In this document: positions 37,951-51,700 of the stretch, piece by piece
How positions within the stretch are numbered: position 1 is the stretch's first letter
How the letters are laid out: every line of letters starts with the position of its first letter
Origin: Lentinula raphanica
Taxonomy: Eukaryota; Basidiomycota; Agaricomycetes; Agaricales; Omphalotaceae
NCBI GenBank assembly: GCA_027919835.1
Contig: JANVFP010000003.1
Location: 558,001 to 622,000, forward strand
Reading direction: 5' to 3'
DNA length: 64,000 nt
Notes under the pieces: model-generated
The model's database searches: none
What the model was told of the DNA's origin: nothing
The model's input: the letters and a program-made list of their open reading frames with translations, nothing else
Translations under genes and position numbers: made by a program

Positions 37951-39921
37951 ATGACGCTCTTTACTGTCTTTGCCCTATTCCTATCACTATGCTTGTCTAT
38001 TGGACCAGATTTTTGCAGAGCTAGTGATTCTGCTACAATTCCTTCATTCTCCGGCTCATCAGAACTACTCCAAGGATTCAGACAGCATTACCACGCATTC
38101 GATTCAGCTGTACACCAAGTTGCAAACGATCTGACGGATGTCTTCCACTTACAAATGCTATTAGAAGACATGGCGGAATTCTCTAATCTTGTTGCTCAAG
38201 TGTGTTCTTGTAACCATATCTGTCTTCTCGAACTCAACAACTAATGTTCTCTCCACAGCATTCAAACGTATTCTCCGACCAATCTGAATGGGAAACACTC
38301 CGCAGCAATCTTCAACACATGTTACTCGATGTTCAAACAATACACAGCCGTCGCGTTGAACAGTCACACCATGGTCGCCCTGAAGTTATACGCTGGCAGT
38401 ACACTGGTTCAGCAGGTCGCCCCCGAGCAGTCATCGACCCGGATTTCTTGCGGTGGGCACGTACTCACCGCACTAATACTGGAATTGCGGACTTTCTTGG
38501 GGTGAGCCGTAGAACGGTACGGAGAGCGCTTCTGGAGAATGGAATCGTCAGTCCAGGAGATGTTCCCTTCGAAGACCAGGTTTCTATCCCCAACGAGAGT
38601 ATTGACGATATCCTCAATCCAAATCTTGAACTTCCCAGTAACTTTCATCCTGAAATTGAAACTGCATCAAATTCTATCCAATCTTCTTCTTCATCCACTC
38701 GCCGTTCCAATATGTCTAACGATGCTCTTGATTCATTGACACGCTTATTGCGGTCGCACTATCCACGAGCAGGGATTCAGATGCTTCATGGGATGCTTCG
38801 AAGGCTTGGGCATGTTGTACCATATGAACGCATACGCCAATCGCTCATACGAGTGGACCCTGTGCATCGTGTCTTCGATCGTATAAGGATTCGTCGTCGT
38901 TGTTACACGGTACCTGGTCCGAATTCTCTTTGGCACCATGATGGCCACCACCGTACGTACAATCATCCAAGTCGAATTCATATACTGTCTGACTTTCTAT
39001 AGGCTTAATCAGGTGGGGGATTGTCATTCACGGCTTCATTGATGGTTACTCCCACATGATCACAGCTCTTCGAGCTGCTAACAACAATCGTTCATCAACT
39101 GTTCTCTCTCTTTTTTTGTCTGCTGCTTCACGGTACGGCCTTCCGTCTCGCGTACGTGGTGACCACGGGGTCGAAAACATATGGGTCGCGGCGTTTATGG
39201 AGCAGGCTCGAGGATCAGGTCGGGGCTCATATATTTGGGGACGGTAATTTGCTTCATTCTCTTTCAACCAAATGTGATGTTCATGGATCATTATAGGTCA
39301 GTCCACAACGTTCGTATCGAACGATTGTGGGTGGACGTGTCGAACTACATCACCCAGCATTGGAGCAACCATTTTCAACAATTGGAACTCGACCATCAGC
39401 TTGATGTGGACAACGCGAATCACATATGGCTTCTCCAATATCTATTTCTTGACATCATCAACCAATCTTTGAATTTCTGGGTAGAAAGTTGGAATTGCCA
39501 TCGCATTGCCCATCGACATGGTGATGGACCGACTCGCAGCCCAGAGGATATGTGGGGATTTGATATGCTTGCGAAAGGTCTGCGCGGTGATTCGTTGGAT
39601 CAATTCGCGATGAGCGATGAAGAATTAGAACTGTTCGGAGTTGACTGGGAAGGGCTTCGGGACGAAACGATACTGCAATCTCTTCGTCAGAATTATGCGC
39701 ACGAGCAAGACTCTAATACGTGGCTTGGACAACATGGACCTCCAGAACAACTCAACTCAGTGGAGGTCGAGCCTCCTCCAGGTTCTCTGACAGCTGATGA
39801 AGTAAAACTGATGGATGAAGTACTGCGACCATTCGCCCGAAGTTGTGACGAAGGTGATGTAGTGAATCTATGGCGTGCCGCACTCGTATATACTCGAGCT
39901 CTCTATCCTCATGCATTCTAG
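37951..39921 (+). CDS. DDE/rve-type integrase of the four-gene module (right, intact)
   Basis: About 600 residues in four exons. The N-terminus MTLFTVFALFLSLCLSIG is signal-like. A helical block follows (FRQHYHAFDSAVHQVAND), then a helix-turn-helix (IADFLGVSRRTVRRALLENG) and a Ser-rich linker. The catalytic core has Asp in LWHHDGHH (codon 38940-38942), Asp in RGDHGVEN (39161-39163) and Glu in VRIERLW (39319-39321), with 34 residues between the second Asp and Glu, close to the D,D-35-E of retroviral-type integrases. The C-terminal exon contains NHIWLLQYLFL and SPEDMWGFDML. Introns with GTACGT/ATAG and GTAATT/ATAG borders flank the core exon. No stop or frameshift is seen. The likely role is strand transfer for the module. 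Confidence 0.85.
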
Positions 39922-41092
39922 TGACCAAAGCTTGTACATAATTGTCACTGCTCCTAATAATATTTTGTCACTTGTTTCGTCTAGCAACTATGCGATTGAC
40001 GAGAAACTCAAAGTCGATTCAAGAGGTCGAAAGTCGTGCTATCATTGACTGACTACATTACCATACAGGCTGTGTTGAATCTGTACACTCAAGGTGTGTG
40101 ATGAACGCTTCGTTCGTGGAGTACCCACTGCAAATTTTACTATATAGGTCCTACAGCTGGTGCCGTCGGTGTTCGCTGTGAGCTATACAAGTGCACGTTT
40201 GTCCATCCGTCGGGATCTTGGTCTCAAACTAAGGCCGTCGTTGTCTCGCACCACAATCTCCACTGTACTCTAGTCACAACTCTCTTACTAGCAATTAGCT
40301 TTTTCGCCTCTCTTCTATATACCTATCTGCTGGTGAAGATATCTGAAATTAGGAGGAACCTCATTATCATTGGGATGGTACATGTGGAAAGACATATTTG
40401 TTGATCATTTCAAATCCTTTCTTCTTCGATCTTACCAAAATCAGCCCATTCTATGTTCTACTTGATAACATACATCTGTGCTTCTTTTCTCTATATCATA
40501 TTTACTTCACGCTGAAACAGAAAAGAGACTCAACACATTGGAGGCCCCCGACAAATTCTACAAATGCGAGGCAAATAATTCGAGAATGGTGTACAATCCC
40601 TTGATAAGCTTTCCCGAGCAGAAAACTGGATGCTACAAGATCAGGAAAAGGGCCTATGTATGCTTTTCATTGCTCTCAAAGAGATAATTGTCGGACGGTC
40701 TAAAGTAACATACAACGAAATGGAATACCCTCCCAACAACAAATCACATACTCATTGGAAACCCGGAAGTACCTTGTGTTATCAACGGAACCGCCAGTCT
40801 CAACGTCCAATCCATAAGTCAATTTGCATGAGTCCGGTGTTTAATGACCACCGTGGATAGTCTGCCAAGCGGAAGTCAAAGTAAAACACATGTCCAGAGG
40901 AGTGGATATATTCAAGTCATTTCTGGGCAGTCTACTGCCGTTCATGTGAGGTGAATGCTAGTTAAGTCTCAGTCAAAAGTCAAACTTCGTTGTCTATCTG
41001 ACTCAAAGTCTAGAGTCATACGTCTATGTTGGTGATTTGAGTGGAAAGTCATCAGTCGAAGTAGTGAAATTCAGTCCATATCAATACCAAAA
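39922..41092. other. Non-coding flank of the right module
   Basis: I searched here for the outer end of the module and saw no terminal repeat matching its HECT side. Open frames around 40400-40860 lack coding character. I see no gene. Confidence 0.45.
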
Positions 41093-41485
41093 GTGCGGGA
41101 ACCGGGTCGAAGTCGAATAAAGTCCCAAAATAGCTTTCATACATTTCTACTGGGTTCTGGAGAACCCTCCGAAGTTGACAAAGGCGTCCTCCTCCGTGGA
41201 TCCTTGCTCGTGAAGGGGGGCAAAACCTTCGACCCTGAAAAGCAGGACCCGAGTGATATGGACTATCATCGCGTAGCCGAAGCGATGGTGGATACTCGGT
41301 TACGGAACCTGCCTGATTTCTGTCGAGACGCGCTGAAACAGGTTGAAGACATCGAACTGAGGGAGAGGTTGGAGAAAGAGGTTCCTGGCCTTAGATTCGA
41401 AGAGCTCGAGGTCTCTGGGGTTAAAGTCTGGGATGAATTTAGATCCCGGGCTACAGCATTTCACGAGAAGAACAAGACACAATGA
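41093..41485 (+). CDS. Unassigned reading frame, possibly a gene fragment
   Basis: The first 30 or so codons look non-coding. From about 41170 the product looks protein-like and helical: LLRGSLLVKGGKTFDPE, DYHRVAEAMVDTRL, LPDFCRDALKQVEDIELRERLEKEVPG and VWDEFRSRATAFHEKNKTQ. I recognise no family. It could be the 3' exon of a gene whose 5' part was lost or lies upstream behind an intron, because no good start is visible near the coding-like part. Confidence 0.35.
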   Translation: MREPGRSRIKSQNSFHTFLLGSGEPSEVDKGVLLRGSLLVKGGKTFDPEKQDPSDMDYHRVAEAMVDTRLRNLPDFCRDALKQVEDIELRERLEKEVPGLRFEELEVSGVKVWDEFRSRATAFHEKNKTQ

Positions 41486-42145
41486 ATGGAAGGAAACAGG
41501 TGTGGTCTAAGGATGTCGATGAGGAGCAAGGAGGTGGCCCGAGAGTAGATCCAAAAACATGTATCATTGTATCCGATTCGCGAACCCGAGAGGCTATTTT
41601 ATCGTCGTGTTTCGCAATGGGGGTTGATTTATAAGTACATAATCCGAGATAATCTGCCATTAGCCTGGTTAGCGGCAATAGTTCAAGAAAAAAGTCGGTC
41701 TGGAGTACTTGAGTAACGTAAAGAATCTGTCATTGTCAACGTTGACGTTGATCCCTGTTGGTCCTCCGAGTCAAAAGTTAGCTCAAGCCTTAGAGCTCTC
41801 TTAGCCTGGTTCTAAGGGTTCGGGGGACCCTCATGGGTCATAAGGCCTCAAATTTCGAAATCTCTGAGATCTAGAGGCCTTTGAAGGTGTCCGCGAACAT
41901 GATAGGGAGTTCGGTACTCAAGGAATGGCTGTGACTAACAAAGGCTGTGGTCAGAAGCCTCGAACCGTACTTTAGACGAATTAGTGCGTTGTTTGATTGC
42001 GAAAGCTTTGTGATCCATACAAACAGGCTCATTGTGCTCGCAACACAATGTATGTACTCTGAATTCTACTAGGATAGATATCCCAAGCTCAAAGCACACG
42101 CATTAGCTCAGATATATGCATTCAAAAATCCATCCAGACCGATCA
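41486..42145. other. Intergenic stretch
   Basis: I see no gene. A 12-bp palindrome (GTCAACGTTGAC) lies at 41735-41746. Confidence 0.5.
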
Positions 42146-45100
42146 TTATCCTAGCTTGCGTCCATCCTTCCTCCCATAAATCTGCGCCAAAAGTCCCAAC
42201 ACACCTCCATCCTCCAGACCCTCCTCGTCTTCCTCCTCCTCATACACAGGCCTCGAAGGTCTCCGCGCCCCATCAACATACGATCCACCCAGCCCACTAC
42301 CAACTTCTCCATTCAAGCTTATTTCTTCGTCTGGTATAGCTCCAATCCTCGACTCTTCCATCGACGCCTCCGTGGATAACTCTGCCAACGGTGGTGCAGC
42401 AGGCATAACGCTCCCTTGCGAGTCACCAAGCACGGCAGTCCGAGCACCTGCCATCGCGCTTGGACCAAAGATCGAGGACGCAGAAGGACCGGCGGGAGGA
42501 TGCAATGTGGACAGTCCCATTATACTTCCTCCTCCTCCTCCTCCTACCCCTCGTCGTCGTGCAGCGTACTGGCTCTGGCGAAGAGCGCGATCGTACTCTT
42601 GTGCTTTGTCTGCTAATGTGACTTCTGGCTGTCGGGTAGAATGCGGCGAGAGCGAGGCAGGAGGTTGGCCAGTGAACGGCGAGAACCCGGAGCTTTCGCC
42701 GTGTCTGCGGCGAAGCATGGAGTTGATTGTAGGATGTGTGGCGGTGTAGTCTTGTATCCGGCTGAGATAGAGGGAACCCATAGGATCTGGTGTCCATTCA
42801 GGATTCGCAGCCTGTCAATGGATTAAAGGGTTAGCAAGAAATTAATTTTTGGATATAGGAACTGGCCTTGAAATTGAGGAAACTCTTCTCCATCTTCCCT
42901 TCATTCGATAACATTCGCTGGTCCTTGATTGGGTTCGGGGCGCCAAACTGAAAGAAATCTCAGCCTCAGACGAATCCTCCTAATTGAACAAGGCGTCTTA
43001 CCTTAACATTGCCGTGACGTTCAAAGTTGAACTCGGCAAAACTACACACATATCCACGCCCGTCCACATGCACAGAGAACTCGCGGAAGAAATCAATTAT
43101 GGCGGGTGCACAATCTGGTAAAGAGAACCAAAGGACGAAAGGCGTGAGAACGACGGATAGAACTTCTTCAACGAATATCATGATCTTCATTGCGAATAGC
43201 TCTCCAAAATCTTGATGGACCTATATGTATGACATGCTTTAGTCTCGAAGTAGCAAAGCCGAGTCAAGATGATGCGGTCACCTTCTTACTATGCAGCTGA
43301 TCCTTCCACTCATCTGGCATGTAATGTGTGTAGGTGATCACCTCCGTTATCAGCATTTCTGGGTCGAAGACCCTGTTGTCAGCCGGTATCATACCTCTGG
43401 CAACGGCGAGCACAGATCCAAAGACAGCAAGATAGAATACTACAGTACGATGAGTTGTTATCTCGAGATGCACAAAAACGTCGGGGTCCCAAACTGTGGC
43501 AAGGAAGAGGACCGCAGCAAAAGAGCCTGCAACGAAGGCGACGAATCTTGTGAGGATGCATCGATCAGTTAAGACCTAGATAGATTAAGAGGGATACACA
43601 CCGCATAATAATCGTCATCTTTTCGTTCGGGAACTGTCCGATGTAGACATTCGCTAGAGGGTAACTCTCGTCCAACCGGCGGATGAAAAGATGTGGAAGT
43701 TCATTGAACTCCCTGAACTTCCATTGGGCATATGAAGTATATCGACGACCACCGATCGTGGAAGGATCTTTGTGATATTCCTGGTAAATCAGATTAACAT
43801 AAGGGCTCAGTCAGAGGACCAATTGAACCAACCTCGAAGTACCGAAAAAACGAGTACATGAGAAGATACAGGACGATGAACGGGGCAAACATTGCATTCA
43901 GGATACCCATGAAGACAAAACGCCGTCTTAACCTAGTGAAGGTAAGCATTTCATGTCGATGTCAACTACTATACGATAACTCACCCTTCGATAAGAACTG
44001 TTCGATTCTTCGACTTCAGAAATATCTTCCGTACCCTTCCATGCTTGTCAAAGAGATACTCCATGAGACAAAATCTCAGGTTCCACTCCAATGCCTGGGT
44101 GAGCATTTTCCCTTTGCTCTTGCTTTGATCCTGCGAAACGAACCTCTTGAGCATCGATGGAAGAGGTACACGCAGATCGAGAAGATCCTTGTTGAACAAT
44201 GCGATGAGATAATTCTCCTGCCGCATTATCCTATTTGCGATGTCGTGTGCGTCGAGCTTAGCGGTCGTAGTATCGTTGGTGTTGGCGCGTGTTGATGAGA
44301 TGGCAGTAAGCGGGTTCTCTTCACGAATCATGCTTATGCGACGAACCACTTCGGGCCAGGATATTGTTTGTATGTCTGCCTGTAGGAAGAATGAGGATGG
44401 GATCGTCTCTGATTCACATAAGAGCTCACATCTGGTATCTTCAGGAGATGCGTATAAAAGTTGTACATATCGACGAGACGCATGACGCCGAGAACAAATG
44501 TGGCAATTTGCCAGATATAGAAGGCGGCAAAGAGAATGAAGAATAACAGGGTGAACCCAGAAAACCTGGAAGATATTGTTAACCTTGTGAGGAGGAAGAG
44601 AGGCCAACATACTTGGAAACACAACGGTCCACTATTGCCTCTGACAATCTCATCTGCTTGTCAGGATGAATCTTCGAATAATCTATGCAACCAATAAGGA
44701 AGGTCGAGAAACCAATGACGAAGCCAACTGTCCTGCAAAGGATTAGCACCACAGTACACAAAACAGTAGATTTAACACTCACAGAAGATTAAGTCCTCTA
44801 GATAAAGCTATACTATATATTCCTTTCCCTTCGTAATAGAGATACACTTCTTGTAGAAAAGCGTCTAAATTGTACACATTCACCCAATTCCATAGTGCAC
44901 GTTCATAAGGATCCAGCCCGTGCATCTGCTTCGGTCGCTCGCGTTCGGACGCCTCATCAATGAAGTTCTCTGCAGGGGTAAGTCCTTCATCAACCTCTGA
45001 AGGTCTCGGAGGGGTCTGAATATTATGTGTAGGCAATAAAGGCGGTATCTTTCGACCGCTCGGGGCTGAATGTAAGGGTTGTTGTCGTCGTCGAGCGGGC

Positions 45101-45501
45101 GCTTTGCCCTTTGTCGTTGTCTTGGTAGGTTTCTTCGACGTTGCTTCGATCATAAAGCTCTGCGGTACCTCTCCATCTGATGAGTCGTCATCGTTCGAGT
45201 TCTCTCTTCTATGATTCGGATGTGCGTCCCATGAGATTCGTCGTTTGCCTTGAGACTTGGATAGATTATTCAGCGGTGTGTCAGCCATTCCGGCTTCGAA
45301 AGTGCCTTCATTCTCGTCACCTATATGCTCCCCGTCCTCTTCTTCTTCGAGTAACGACTGATTTGCTTGGGTGTAGCCTTGGTACGCCCCTCTACTCATA
45401 GGATTCAACATGTTCAGAAACGGTTTCGAGGTGGAACCAGATGGGAAGTAGGATTGAGAGGCTTGGAAAGATCGTGAGTTAGAGGGACGTGATGAAGACA
45501 T
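42146..45501 (-). CDS. ATG9: Autophagy-related protein 9 (lipid scramblase of autophagosome formation)
   Basis: Atg9 is the multispanning membrane protein that cycles on Golgi-derived vesicles and supplies and scrambles lipid at the phagophore. The start at 45501 ([11 protein letters not shown]) leads into a long disordered acidic N-terminus ([14 protein letters not shown]). Core motifs follow: [21 protein letters not shown], membrane spans such as [14 protein letters not shown] and [92 protein letters not shown] and [13 protein letters not shown]. The C-terminal exon is low-complexity (Gly run, acidic EEEEDEEG) and ends at 42146. About nine introns of 45-65 nt interrupt it. Length suits the fungal family, with a rather long N-terminal tail. 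Confidence 0.95.
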
Positions 45502-45767
45502 TGGGTAGAAGTGGACAAGAGGCTGAATGAATGAGCTTCAGCTCTGTAGCTGAGCCTCGAACTTGAAGGGAAAGATGCAAGAGATGACGTTAGCCAAGGT
45601 CGCGTGACATATCGTGGTAACAAACTGCCTGTTTGGGCACGCGTTGTGCATGCGCACTCCCAATCAGACTGCACACCGCAGGTTTTCTTACGTCGATCCT
45701 ACTGCGTTGAGCAACGTTATGAGTTATGATTAATGAAGATATACACTAGATCGACTAATCAAGCTTA
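45502..45767. other. Gap between STT4 3' end and ATG9 start
   Basis: A 266-bp tandem spacing that must hold the ATG9 promoter. Confidence 0.6.
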
Positions 45768-48700
45768 TTACTTGTATGGAATGCCTGCAGAACATCAATA
45801 ATCAGCCAGGACGTAAAGATAACGAATCGCTCACCATTTTGCATCTACAAAGGATTGTAACATGAGTCGCATCTTCGTTGAATCATGATAGCGATGGCTT
45901 ACCCTTTGGAACTCGTCGTATACGGTACTCCTTACATTCTCATGTGCGTTTTTAATCACACCCATCATATACTCCGCTGCCTGTCGTTCGTTCAATCCTA
46001 GTGCGTAACGGTCTCTCAAACGCTTGATCGTCCCTTCGCCTTTGAAAGAGGGTAAGCCAGTATCTAACATCAGTTGCACAGTATCAATCAGTTGGTCGGC
46101 ATATGGACGTATAGCGAGGAATGCTTTGACGGTAAGATGTTGGAAAAGCTGATATCCTTGTGAGTATCGGCCACCCATCAGAACGATCATTTCGTGGTTA
46201 AGCTTGAAAGAGGATGGTTCAAATTTGACACCCTGGTCCAAGCACGGAAAATAATCAGTATCTGAGTTCAAGATATCCAGGATTACGACTCACCCCTGGG
46301 CCTATATCGAATAGGAAACCAAAATCTGACAAAATACATCGTTAATGATTACGTCCATACATCGCACGAACAGACACACCGATATGGACAATGTGGCCTT
46401 CTCCATCAATCATGATATTCCCATTATGACGGTCTTTGATCTGCAAGATGTAACAAGCCACAGAGTAGGCAGCCATAGACTGAATGAAGTTCAATCTCGC
46501 TCGCTGGAAAGGTATCGTATCCTGGCCACCATACTTTGCCACAAAGAAGTCTAGTAAATCATTGACTTTGGCACGTCCCATCTCATCACGGGAAGTGGCG
46601 TTGGGAACGACGTCGATGACACCACACTGTACATATCGTTTCAGGAGACCAAATATTCGGAGGATATTGTACTTACCCCAGGAGCTGTCGCCGTCACTCG
46701 ATATGGGTAAAGATAGAGCGTTAGCCCGACCGAAGTGAAGATGTTCTTGAACATTGCTATAATCTGCAATGCCAAGACGTCTTGACGACAGTCATCTCCG
46801 ACCTTGAAGATTGCCTGTTGCCATACATCAAACTCTAGACGACGCTCAATTCCATCGTCGCCCAGAGATTCAGGATCTTTCTCGATCGATATGCGCTCTT
46901 TGCGAACCTTGAACGTCGCCATGAAAGGAGCCTGAATGCCTTGTTAGTCATTCTCACCATCGCACCAACTTTAGCCTTTTCACTAACTTTCGCGTGACTC
47001 TGGAGAGGCCTGCCGGATTTCTTGTCGATATCCACGACCACTCCGTCAGGATTACTAGGAAGGTATACCCCAACGTCGACTACTATCTTTGCCATTTCTT
47101 CGTCGATTTTGGCCTAGAGGTGTTCCATTAACGAAGATATGAGATCACCACAAGAACATGCTTTACCTTCTTTTCAGGCTTCGTCTTCTTGATGAACGGC
47201 TTTAGCTTTCCAGAGATCGAAGTCACTTCATTGAAGAACCCAAATTCACGATCGTAAAATGCTCGAGCCTCGCCTGAAAGCGATTCAACCACCCGGTTTG
47301 TCATAGAATCTAGCATAGGCTTCATGGGATCTTCCTAAAAATCACACTCAGAACGTTCTCCGTGAGGATACAGAGAGCGGACCACTCACAATCTCAGCCA
47401 GGTCGTCCTTGTAACAATTGGCTTTCATGTTCCAAATGATTTGATGACAAAAAAGTTGTGAAATCTTAGCTGTTTCGAATATGAACCGAGAGACATAGCC
47501 TATAGGATTTGGATGTCAGAGCGTGGGGTCACGCCGCGACGTGAAGGATCACTGACCAAGTCGGTCATATCGAAGAGCCTGTACCACTTGTGGTACAAAG
47601 AAGAAAGTGAGCTCGACAGGATGCTGTTCCAACACTCGATGAGCATATTGCAGGATAAGTGAGTCGTTTTGATAGCGCGGTTCGAAGAACGTATTGGCGG
47701 TTATTGGCGGTACAGGTGCCCATAAGGGAAGCAACTGCAAAGACAATCAGTCGGCATCTACGCAGAGGCGGGACGATCGAATTACTTTCAGATCACGACG
47801 AACTGCAGCTAATTCCATCCCTTCACCAAGAAGGAAATTCAATGCTTCGGGAACATCTAGCACATCAACGGTGGAGGACCGCACAAGCTTAGTGACTTCG
47901 CTTCGGATGACGTTCAACTTGAAGCGTTCCGTGAGGTGGATGGCAATCGCTGGATCGATTTGCCATAAAGTACGTATCAAAGCTGGCCATGAACCCTGTG
48001 GTGTCATTCTGTCATTTTGGTGAACGATCAAAATTGATATGCGGAGCTCTTACCTCGGTCAAAGTCGTCCCTATATGGTCCGTGCCACGTTTGGGATCAT
48101 TCATTGGGTTAGCCCATACGTTGAGACGGAATATCTCATTCTCTAGTAATAAACGAAGGGGATGATTGACATCCCGTAGATGCGATGCATAATCTAAAAC
48201 GTTCATGAGAACACAATGGACAGAGATGCCTTTGAAGCGACCTACAAGAAGCACGAAGGGTAAACTGCGATGGTGCAAGACTTGAAACCGTGAGAGCGTC
48301 ACGGATTGTGTCGGCTTGTAGATAGGACAGGAATTCAGAGAGCACTTTGATATCTGCATCGATTTGAACACGATTCGCACCGTATGACCATCTAAGATGA
48401 TGATGATTAGCGCAGCGAAACCCGGTGTGACAAGTGAGGTCATACTGCGGTCTTACAGCGAACCAGGCGTGAGCGATAGCATATAGACTTTCTCTCAAGT
48501 TATGCTCTGTGAATGAATCAAGGTGTGAGCTCCTCAACGTCTCAAAACCAAACATCAGGAATGAGAAGCGGGCTTCGCGAGCCAGAGCATGCGTACTAGA
48601 AGATACGTAAACACCAATCTCGTGGATAGAAGTTAGGACTCACCTAAACGATCGACGCGCTCTGGCTGAACGTAGAACAAGATGTTGGAGCAAGAACATC

Positions 48701-51700
48701 ACCCCTGGCCTACGATATCTAGCAGCTTGGAGGCGACTGAGAAGCATTTGCAACACCAACGCGTGAGGGGTCAGAAGTCTGCGAGCATTGGAAGCACTGA
48801 GGTCGATAGTATCTTTGTCTGTGGGGCTATAGCTGACAGGGTGATAGAATGGATCATCATAGCTGCGAAAAATGTAAGCATGAGCATGTAAGATCGAAGA
48901 ACGATGATTACTTGATACTGGTGGAAAAGATCCCCTTTTCGTTCTTGATGGTGTCGGTCCAGGCAGCGAGAAGTTCACTCATAAGAGCAACCTCGATACT
49001 TGGCTTTTCTGCGATGACCCACGTCCAGACTTCAATGGCAGCTGAAATTGACGAGGGAGTGGCTACCTCAAAGGGGATGGACACCAAATAGTGGAGTAGC
49101 TCATGGTCGCTCTGAATGCATCGTTAGAATTTAACGATCATGTGAATAGTCATGTAAAAAATTGTTACCTTGTTCAATGATATAAGGGTGGCTGCACAGC
49201 GAAATAAAAGACGCTTCAAATCCTGAACGGTGAGTGCGCTTGTTCGACTGCGTATCTCTTTCATCGAGTTGGCCAACTTTTTCTTCAATGCCATGAGTTC
49301 TCCCGAAGGTGCATCCTGTGGAGGTAGTTGCTCGAGCTTATCGGATGCTTCAACGGAATGTGAACATATGTATACAGATATATCAATGAGTGCGGACAGA
49401 CCTGTACGGCTTGCTAGCCTAAGACCAGCCGCCTCTCCAGAAAAGTATCCCTTGCTTGCGATCTGGCTGGTAAGCACCTTTGCCTTGTCTGAACTCCAGT
49501 TCGATAATTTAGCCAAAGAAACTACGAAAGCACTCTGTCAAAAACGAATACCTGATGATATTGACGACCTACTGAGTTGACGTTGCACAGGACCTATGGC
49601 TTTGCCAAACTTCTCGGCAATAGAAGCACCAAGCTCTGAAGCATCCGAAGTGATTTGACCAACAGCAAGATATTTCTGGCAGCGGGTAAGGAGATGACTC
49701 TGCTTGGATCAACGAAAGAACATACTTGTAATGTAGACTGGAGTTCGACTGGAGCACGACCAAGGGCGAGGTCAAACCAAGTATTGGCATTCCGCTGAAG
49801 CTGAACGAGAATGTCATTCCTGACTTGATAGCTGTCCGTCAAATGAAGCTTGATATCGGTGCGTCTAGACTCGAACTCGTATACAGGATTGAACTAAAGC
49901 GGAAGACGATCTCGATGAAAGCACGAAGAAAGAGACGAGAGATCTGACCTCGTCAGTGAATTCATTGTCGCAAGCTCGCCGGAGGAGCGTTAGAACCTCC
50001 AGAATAGCAAACACCAGCGGCGGATCACACATGAGCGATGGGAAAGATGAGATTAACCTATTTAGGAATTTAGACGCCACATCTCTTGCTTTTGCCATGC
50101 GGTGAGTGCTACAAATCAGCAACGCCCGCAACTCGGATGACAATCTTTCGGGTAATGCTTGTTGCGCCGCCTCAGTGTTCAGGTCACTGATACAACCTCG
50201 GATGACCTAGACAATGTTTTCTCAGTTTTGGGAGAGTGAAATAAGTTAAAAACTATTGACCTTTTCAGCTATGGATTCCATGCAAGCACTTAATGCGGGA
50301 TGCCTATTCAGACTTTCATTGATGAAATAGGAAACAAGTGAAGATGTGAGTCCGGCAGCTGATCGCATGCTCTCCATATCGTGCATTGCCAACAGGAAGA
50401 TGATTTGCCCGGAAGATAAGCCACGAATATCACTACTGCGAAGTGATATGTGTTTCGTCAAGAATGAACGATGCTTGGAGATGACCTGAACGCACAAAGT
50501 CAGCACGAAGCCATTGTCAGGGAAAGAACATAGAACAAACGGTGTGGGCGTAGTCTTGACGAATGACAGAGTTGTATTCCACGTCACTGGCTACAGAATC
50601 ATGAGACTCCTCCATGACCATAGCGGGTGTCTTCGTAGCGATACGCGATAAAGCAGGTTTCTGCCAATCCATAGCTGTGCCTTGCTTGTCATCTATGGTG
50701 AAGTGGAAAAGTATACAGAGGAACCACATGTTACGGAACAACGCAATCAACGTCTGCGAGTCGCTGAACTGGGGAGTAAAATCCTGGTGGGATAGCAGAG
50801 CATCGATGGGAAGCAGAAGGGACGCTAGCTGTTCTATCATGTCGTCTATCTGGAAGGAGTTAATGAGGTACAGGGAAAACACCAAATATGAGAGCTAACC
50901 TTGACATGATGGTTGTTCGTTTTCACGTTCTGTATAGCGACACCCTTATCAGCAAATAGCGTCAGAAGTTCGACCAGATAGATCTCATAGAGTTCAGGGC
51001 GACGGCGCAGATCTTTTGCGAGGCGAGTTTGAGCAGCAAGAACCTGTTTAAATATCAGTCAGTTACTCGAGGTTGTGGACAGATCAGATACCATATTGTT
51101 GGAAAATCTTGGATCGTCAGGATTGGCGGACCGATTGATCATGGAGAAGGCTCTGATGATATCAATGAAGGAACTTTCGGGTGCGGACAAAGCAAGGTCA
51201 ACAAGATTATACGCGATTGCTGCTTCAACCGTAGGTTCTGCGGAACGCAAACGTTGGAGCAACATAGAAACAGTCAACCGTGTCACCTGGGATGAGTTAG
51301 CGCCATGCATCGAAAAGAAAGAAAACACCACCTCTTCCATGCCAAACTCTAAGGCCAATCTTGTCACTACCGAGATGGTGCTGATACCAACCAATCTCTT
51401 CTGATCGTCTGAGAGCCCTCGCAAACCAGTCTCGACATTCGCGACAGAATGGCGGTCAAGGCCTTGATACAAAGGATTATTCATCAGTTGCGAGTTACTG
51501 GAGCTTTCGTATATCTCCTTGCTAGTCGCGGCGATGTAATTCAGGAGCGAATACATGTTCGACATAATCAGATCGTCACCCGGGGCGAGCTAAGGGTGTT
51601 CGAAATCAGCGAGTGAACGGAGAATCACTGTGGTCATTTACTCTGATGCACAACGCAAGACATTTAGCAGCAGCGGCTAGAGGCGGAGCTGCCCGAGCTT

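Noticed and set aside
13458..40400. Terminal inverted repeats of the four-gene module
   Set aside because: I compared flanks at about 13.5-13.8, 25.6-26.2, 28.2-28.9 and 39.9-40.4 kb by eye and found no convincing shared ends; the module boundaries remain undefined.
40398..40860. Overlapping short frames downstream of the right module
   Set aside because: Composition and lack of splice sites give no support for a gene.
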